A stretch of DNA of 64,000 nt from Acidobacteriota bacterium (GTDB lineage: Bacteria; Acidobacteriota; Thermoanaerobaculia; Multivoradales; Multivoraceae), in the NCBI GenBank assembly GCA_026707545.1, contig JAPOWR010000001.1, positions 744,001 through 808,000 on the forward strand, in the 5' to 3' direction. Of the stretch, positions 59,474 through 64,000 are shown in pieces. The position numbers and the translations under genes are program-made. How positions within the stretch are numbered: position 1 is the stretch's first letter; every line of letters starts with the position of its first letter. The notes under the pieces are model-generated. The model ran no database searches, was not told the DNA's origin, and saw only the letters and a list, made by a program, of their open reading frames with translations.

Positions 59474-60883
59474 TTACATGTGGACCGCCCGCCCGTGCAC
59501 GGCGAGGGCGGCTTCCTTGATCGCCTCGGCCAGTGTCGGGTGAGCGTGGGAGGTTCGGAACAGATCCTCCGCCGAGGCGCCGAAGCTGATCGCCGCCACG
59601 GCTTCCGCGATCAGATCGCCGGCGTGGCTGCCCAGGATGTGGACGCCCAGGACTTCGTCCGTTTCGGCGTGGGCCAGGATCTTGACGAAGCCCTCCAGGC
59701 TGCCGGTAGCCCGGGCGCGGCCGATGGCGCGGAAGGGAAACGTGCCCTTGCGGTACGCGGTTCCTGCTTCCTGCAGGTCTTCTTCGGTCTTGCCCACGGA
59801 GGCGACTTCGGGCTCGGTGTACACGATGCCGGGAATCGCGTCGTAGTCGATGTGCACGTAGCCGCCGGCGATGCCCTCGACGCAGGCCATGCCCTCCTCC
59901 TCGGCCTTGTGGGCGAGTTGCGGACCGCCAATCACGTCACCGATCGCGAAGATGCCGGGCACCGAAGTGGCGAACCGCTCGTCGACCTGGATGGTTCCGC
60001 GCTCGTCCACAGCCACGCCGGCCTCCTCCAGCCCCAAACCGTCGCTGATCGGCTGGCGGCCGACCGCGACCAGGACACGGTCGCACTCGATCGGTTCGGT
60101 TCCGTCGACCTCGAGGAGGCAGGCCTTCCCGTCGCTCGTGACCTTCGCGCCGAGGACACGGCAGCCGAGTCGGATGTCGAGGCCCTGCCGGCGGAAGATC
60201 TTCTCGGCCGTGGCGGCGATCTCCGCATCGGCGCCCGGCAGGATGCGGTCGAGGTACTCGAGGACGATGACCTCCGAGCCGAGACGGTTCCAGACCGCCC
60301 CTAGTTCGAGGCCGATGTAGCCGGCTCCGATCACCACCAGACGCTCGGGTACCGCGTCGTAGGCCAGGGCCTCCGTGCTGGTCCCGATCCGGTCGCCGTC
60401 GAGTTCGATGCCCGGCAAGGTGGCGGGACGCGAACCCGTAGCGACGATCACGTTGCTCGCCTGGACAGGCTGCTCACCGTCATTGGTCGTCACGACGACC
60501 GTGCGCAGTTCGCCGTCGATCCCGCCGACGCGCGCCCGGCCCTGGATGTGCTCGATCCTGTTCTTCTTGAGCAGCGAAGAGACGCCGCGAGTGAGAGTGG
60601 TGACGACGCGGTCCTTGCGTTTCATCATCGCCTGAAGATCGAGGCCGATCTCGCCAGCGACGCCGCCGTGCGCGGCGAGTTCGCTGCGGGCGGCAACAAG
60701 CCGCTGACTCGACTCGAGCAAGGCCTTGCTCGGGATGCAGCCCACCCGCAGGCAGACGCCCCCGGCGGCCGGATGCTCGTCCACGACGGTGGTGCGGAAG
60801 CCGAGCTGGGCCGCGCGGATTGCGGCCACATAGCCGCCGGGACCGGCGCCGATGACGAGAACGTCGTAGCAGGAGCGAGTCAT
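59474..60883 (-). CDS. lpdA: Dihydrolipoyl dehydrogenase (E3)
   Basis: 469 residues. FAD-binding VLVIGAGPGGYVAAIRAAQLGF, redox disulfide GGVCLRVGCIPSK (Cys44, Cys49), NAD-binding LVVIGAGYIGLELGAVWNRLGSEVIVLE, FAIGDVIGGPQLAHKAEEEG, and catalytic His in TSHAHPTLAEAIKEAAL. It regenerates oxidised lipoyl groups on E2 and passes electrons to NAD. It is the last gene of the 2-oxoglutarate dehydrogenase operon, separated from sucB by a secreted-protein gene. Confidence 0.97.
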   Translation of the reverse strand: MTRSCYDVLVIGAGPGGYVAAIRAAQLGFRTTVVDEHPAAGGVCLRVGCIPSKALLESSQRLVAARSELAAHGGVAGEIGLDLQAMMKRKDRVVTTLTRGVSSLLKKNRIEHIQGRARVGGIDGELRTVVVTTNDGEQPVQASNVIVATGSRPATLPGIELDGDRIGTSTEALAYDAVPERLVVIGAGYIGLELGAVWNRLGSEVIVLEYLDRILPGADAEIAATAEKIFRRQGLDIRLGCRVLGAKVTSDGKACLLEVDGTEPIECDRVLVAVGRQPISDGLGLEEAGVAVDERGTIQVDERFATSVPGIFAIGDVIGGPQLAHKAEEEGMACVEGIAGGYVHIDYDAIPGIVYTEPEVASVGKTEEDLQEAGTAYRKGTFPFRAIGRARATGSLEGFVKILAHAETDEVLGVHILGSHAGDLIAEAVAAISFGASAEDLFRTSHAHPTLAEAIKEAALAVHGRAVHM

Positions 60884-60911
60884 GATTTGATGCTGCGGGC
60901 TCGCGGTGTGG

Positions 60912-62555
60912 CTACGGCGCGGCCGTCCGGAGCCTGGGGACGACGCCCATCAGGTTGCCTTGGGTGAAGAGGGTTCCTAGCGGTCCTTCGTCCGCTTTCA
61001 CGCCTCCGGGGACCAGCGGCACGGTCAACGTGGCCGGCGCCGAATGTCTGCCGAGCAGCGGCGCGGCGGCCGGGACGATGCCATTGATCCAGTACCAGGC
61101 GCCGTCTTCGAGCCCATCCGCTTCCAGTTCGCCCGAGATCGCCGTGCCGTCGCTGTCGAAGCAGCCGCCGGGAAGGAGCGTGACGATGATCCCGTCTTCG
61201 CCGGATTCAAAGGTGTACGTCTCCGGTTCGCCGTCTCCACAGGACAGGCGGACCTCGGCCGATTCGCCGTCGAGCGGCCGGCCCACGATCCCGCCGCCGC
61301 CCTTCCAGTACGGCGCGACGTGCTCCCCGCCGCCTTCCACGTCCGTCAGGTGCGAAATGATCCCCATGAACCCGTTGCCCTCGTGCATCACCAGGGTGCC
61401 GTACAGCCTCCGGGCGATGCTTCGAACGAAGCGCGAGTCGCCCGTGGGACTCGCCGTGACGCCGCCGGGAATCGGGGGCCTCAGTCCGCTGTTCAGGGAC
61501 GCTTCGACAACCAGGGGAGCAACCGCTACGTTCCGGTCGCCGTTGATCCAGTACCAGCCGCCGTCTTCGATTCCCTCGAAGATCATCTCCCCCTGGAGCG
61601 GTCGTCCATCACGGCCGACGCACGTACCTTGTTGAATGGCCCGCACGATCAGGCCATCGGCGTCGGGGTACTCGATGCTCCGGCGTCGATCACCTCCGCA
61701 CTCGAGGCGGACCACGGCTGACATCCCGTCGGCCGGCCGGACGACGAAACCCCCTGTGCCGTGCCAGTACGGCGCTATCCGCACCGGCGGCGACGGCGGT
61801 TCGGGATCGGGTGGCGGTTCGGGATCGGGCGGCGGTTCGGGATCGGGCGGCGGCGGCGGAGGCGGTTGGGCGGTCTGAAGAACGAACGTCAGCGTCGCCA
61901 TCGGCTCGTTCGAGAACTTCCCTTGTCCCTTCAGACTGGCAATCGTTCCTCGAGGGCTGGTCGCCGGGTTGCTGAGCGAGAACTCCGTCCCGTCCTCTGT
62001 ACCGGCGTCGTAGGGGAAGAGATCCTGGCTGAATTGGGACCGCCAACCCTGGCCGTCCCGGAGCGACAGACCCGAAACGCCGACGAACCAGTCGGGACTG
62101 GGGCCGATCATCGACAGGAGCGTCACCAACGGGTGGGTCTGGGTCGCTTCGATCGTGAAGGTCGACGTGCCGGTCGCGCCCGTCCCACTCTCGTTGATCA
62201 GCGCCTTCCGGTTGGCGGCCGCAACGGCGTTGTACTCGCTGATGAACCCCGACGTAGCGCCGAGTTCGGCGACCTGTTCGACGCCCGAGCTTGCCGTGCC
62301 GCCGGGTGCCCAGAACGTGACGCTGCTGTTGTGCACGGCACCGATCAGAGTCGTGAAGTGAGCGCCGCCCGCGACGCCGCCTGGCGTGCTCGAGGTGTTC
62401 CAGTTGCCCTGGAAAGTCACCTGGTAGGTCGCGGTGTCGGTGCCTTGAGCGTCGGTCGGGGCCGGCAGTCCGAACGCCAGCGGCAGAACCGCGGCGAACA
62501 GTGCAAGGCGGCTTGCTGCACACGGGCGCGTGAAAGCGCCCGGGAGGTAGTTCAC
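60912..62555 (-). CDS. Secreted spondin-domain protein with duplicated C-terminal module
   Basis: 547 residues with a GTG start 5 nt after the sucB stop and a GAGGTG ribosome-binding site inside sucB. A signal peptide (...LPAPTDAQ) precedes a spondin_N-type domain (about 40-228; TYQVTFQGNWNTSSTPGGVAGGAHFTTLIGAVHN, STFTIEATQTHPLVTLLSMIGPSPDWFVGVSGLSL), followed by a Pro-rich hinge (DPEPPP units) and two related modules beginning APYWHGTGGFVVRP and APYWKGGGGIVGRP, each with a WYWING end. Spondin_N domains in bacteria are of unknown role. Its position inside the TCA operon is unexpected. Confidence 0.82.
   Translation of the reverse strand: MNYLPGAFTRPCAASRLALFAAVLPLAFGLPAPTDAQGTDTATYQVTFQGNWNTSSTPGGVAGGAHFTTLIGAVHNSSVTFWAPGGTASSGVEQVAELGATSGFISEYNAVAAANRKALINESGTGATGTSTFTIEATQTHPLVTLLSMIGPSPDWFVGVSGLSLRDGQGWRSQFSQDLFPYDAGTEDGTEFSLSNPATSPRGTIASLKGQGKFSNEPMATLTFVLQTAQPPPPPPPDPEPPPDPEPPPDPEPPSPPVRIAPYWHGTGGFVVRPADGMSAVVRLECGGDRRRSIEYPDADGLIVRAIQQGTCVGRDGRPLQGEMIFEGIEDGGWYWINGDRNVAVAPLVVEASLNSGLRPPIPGGVTASPTGDSRFVRSIARRLYGTLVMHEGNGFMGIISHLTDVEGGGEHVAPYWKGGGGIVGRPLDGESAEVRLSCGDGEPETYTFESGEDGIIVTLLPGGCFDSDGTAISGELEADGLEDGAWYWINGIVPAAAPLLGRHSAPATLTVPLVPGGVKADEGPLGTLFTQGNLMGVVPRLRTAAP
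61801..61854. repeat. 18-bp tandem repeat coding for the Pro-rich hinge
   Basis: Three units of 18 bp, TCGGGATCGGGTGGCGGT with C-T changes, encode the DPEPPP hinge of the spondin-domain protein. They are in frame and so probably just a variable-length linker. Confidence 0.8.
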
Positions 62556-62560
62556 GGGTT

Positions 62561-63946
62561 CTACACCTCGACCAGCATCCTCGCAGGATCCTGGACGGCT
62601 TCCTTGATCCGGACGAGGAAAGTAACGGCCTCCCGGCCGTCGACGATGCGATGGTCGTAGGTCAGGGCGACGTACATCATCGGGCGAACGACGATCTCGC
62701 CGTCAACGACCATCGGCCGCTCCTGGATCGCGTGCAGTCCCAGGACGCCGCTCTGTGGCGGGTTGATGATCGGCGTGGAGAGGAGGGAACCGAAGACGCC
62801 GCCGTTCGTGATCGTGAAGGTTCCGCCCTGGAGTTCGTCGATCCGGATGCGGCCGGCGCGGGCTCGCCCGGCGAAGTCGGCGATCTGTGCTTCGATCTCG
62901 GCGAAGGACAGGCGCTCCGCGCTGCGCAGGACGGGCACCATCAGGCCGCGGTCGGTGCTGACCGCGATGCCGATGTCGTAGTAGTTGCGGTAGATGATGT
63001 CCGGGCCATCGATCTCCGCGTTGAGGCGGGGGCACTGACGCAGGGCGTCCACAACGGCCTTGACGAAGAACGAGAGGAAGCCGAGGCGCACGTCGTGACG
63101 TTTCTCGAAGTCGTCGCGGTAGCGCCGCCGGAAGTCGATCACGGCCGACATGTCGATCTCGTTGAACGTGGTCAGGAGGGCCGCCTGCTGCTGCGACTCG
63201 ACCAGCCGTTCGGCGATGCGCCTGCGGATCGGGGTCATCGTCACCCGTTCCTCGGCTCGGCCGGCTGCCGGTGCGGCTGGTGCCTCGCGAGCCGGCCGCG
63301 GTTGAGCGCGCAGGGCGGGCTTCGGTGTAGGCGGCGGCGCTGGCGTCGTCCCAACCGGGGGCGCCGGTGCTGGCTCCGCCGCTGGAGCGGCCGCCGACGC
63401 CGCCTCGGCGTCGCGGGCGGCGAGGTAGGCGATCACATCGCTCTTGAGCAGTCGGCCGCCCTTGCCGGTGGCCGGAATGACCGAGGCGTCCAGGCCCTGC
63501 TCGGCAATCAGACGCCGGGCGGCCGGCAGGATGCGCCGGGGTTCTTCGGTCGGTGCGCCCGCCGCGGGTGCGGTTGCGGGTGTCGCAGGGGCCGGGACGG
63601 GCTGGACGACCGGCACCGGAGCAGGCGGGGGTGCCGGCTCGGCCGTGGAGAGCAGATCCGTCTGCGTGCTGACCGTTGGGGTTGCGGCGGGTCCCGCTGC
63701 CGCCGCCGCGCCCTCCTCGATGCGGGCGATCACGGCGCCGATCGGAACGGTCTCGCCTTCCGCGCATACGAGTTCGGACACGACACCGGCTACGGGACAC
63801 GGCATCTCGACGGTCACCTTGTCCGTCTCGAGTTCCACGAGCGGTTCGTCGCGGCCGATGGCGTCCCCGGGCTGCTTGATCCAGCGGACGATCAGCGCCT
63901 CGGTGATCGATTCGCCGATCTCGGGGATCGTGACTTCGTACGTCAT
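62561..63946 (-). CDS. sucB: Dihydrolipoamide succinyltransferase (E2 of 2-oxoglutarate dehydrogenase)
   Basis: 461 residues. One N-terminal lipoyl domain (VTIPEIGESITEALIVRW, lipoyl Lys43 in LETDKVTVEMP), a Pro/Ala linker, a peripheral-subunit-binding domain (ILPAARRLIAEQGLDASVIPATGKGGRLLKSDVIAYL), a second linker, and the catalytic core from VTMTPIRRRIAERLVESQ to YDHRIVDGREAVTFLVRIK with the catalytic His. The single lipoyl domain and the ESITEA start favour the succinyl- over the acetyl-transferase. It is 11 nt downstream of the E1 gene end. Confidence 0.94.
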   Translation of the reverse strand: MTYEVTIPEIGESITEALIVRWIKQPGDAIGRDEPLVELETDKVTVEMPCPVAGVVSELVCAEGETVPIGAVIARIEEGAAAAAGPAATPTVSTQTDLLSTAEPAPPPAPVPVVQPVPAPATPATAPAAGAPTEEPRRILPAARRLIAEQGLDASVIPATGKGGRLLKSDVIAYLAARDAEAASAAAPAAEPAPAPPVGTTPAPPPTPKPALRAQPRPAREAPAAPAAGRAEERVTMTPIRRRIAERLVESQQQAALLTTFNEIDMSAVIDFRRRYRDDFEKRHDVRLGFLSFFVKAVVDALRQCPRLNAEIDGPDIIYRNYYDIGIAVSTDRGLMVPVLRSAERLSFAEIEAQIADFAGRARAGRIRIDELQGGTFTITNGGVFGSLLSTPIINPPQSGVLGLHAIQERPMVVDGEIVVRPMMYVALTYDHRIVDGREAVTFLVRIKEAVQDPARMLVEV

Positions 63947-63957
63947 CGTTGATGCTC

Positions 63958-64000
63958 TCAGGCCGACTCGACCGAGTCGGCGAACGCGGATTCGATCAGT
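63958..64000 (-). CDS. sucA: 2-oxoglutarate dehydrogenase E1, C-terminal end (partial)
   Basis: Only the last 13 or so codons lie in the window, ending ...LIESAFADSVESA and TGA at 63960-63958. The identification rests on operon position directly upstream of sucB and on a helical C-terminus compatible with E1; the sequence alone is too short to prove it. Confidence 0.55.
   Translation of the reverse strand, partial: LIESAFADSVESA

Overview
This is a GC-rich chromosomal segment from a Gram-negative bacterium. TonB-dependent receptors with N-terminal carboxypeptidase-regulatory-like domains, a DUF5916 outer-membrane protein, a TPR-fused sulfatase-like hydrolase, PQQ-type beta-propellers and a Bat-type MoxR/DUF58/VWA operon together resemble heterotrophic Acidobacteriota (Thermoanaerobaculia-like). 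That placement is an inference from gene content; there is no rRNA or other marker in the window. No tRNA, rRNA or CRISPR array was seen.

Layout. 1-5930: the end of a TonB receptor, then a DUF3604 lipoprotein gene split by a 3,153-bp IS1595-type element (1596-4748). The element has 24-bp terminal inverted repeats (23/24 matching) and an exact 8-bp target duplication. It carries a transposase, a DNA methyltransferase, a PD-(D/E)XK-type restriction endonuclease and a 48-residue AT-hook-like protein, all on the minus strand with each gene overlapping the next. 5949-8338: a deazaflavin-type oxidoreductase, a hairpin-rich intergenic region, pdxA and a Phd/PIN toxin-antitoxin pair. 8437-17398 (+): an FGly sulfatase lipoprotein, a thioredoxin-domain protein, an M20 amidohydrolase, nth and two amidohydrolase-fold proteins. 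17419-21235 (-): Skp-like, DUF1820, a four-S1-domain protein, Hsp20 and a sirtuin. 21360-24445 (+): MoxR, CoxE-like VWA and DUF3014.

24464-34900 (-): a carbohydrate and periplasmic block of xylB, a hairpin-rich intergenic region, xylA, a TIM-barrel isomerase/epimerase, a Gfo/Idh/MocA oxidoreductase, two PQQ-like propellers and a double-cupin lipoprotein. 35122-48248: a sulfatase-like/TPR lipoprotein convergent with DUF5916, a TonB receptor, a PQQ-like propeller, a Grx4-type protein plus BolA, a cytochrome c/PHM-like copper protein and a ROK kinase. 48268-57222 (-): the Bat-type operon (MoxR, DUF58, BatA-like, double VWA) preceded by a low-complexity membrane protein and a YVTN propeller. 57244-64000 (-): an LVIVD/Ig-like protein, then the 2-oxoglutarate dehydrogenase operon (sucA end, sucB, an inserted spondin-domain gene, lpdA).

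Most notable: the IS1595-type element carrying a compact restriction-modification operon that appears to be driven from the transposase promoter and is scarlessly inserted in the DUF3604 gene; a family of large multi-hairpin intergenic repeats; a spondin-domain secreted protein embedded between E2 and E3 of 2-oxoglutarate dehydrogenase; and several palindromic operator candidates upstream of stress or envelope genes.
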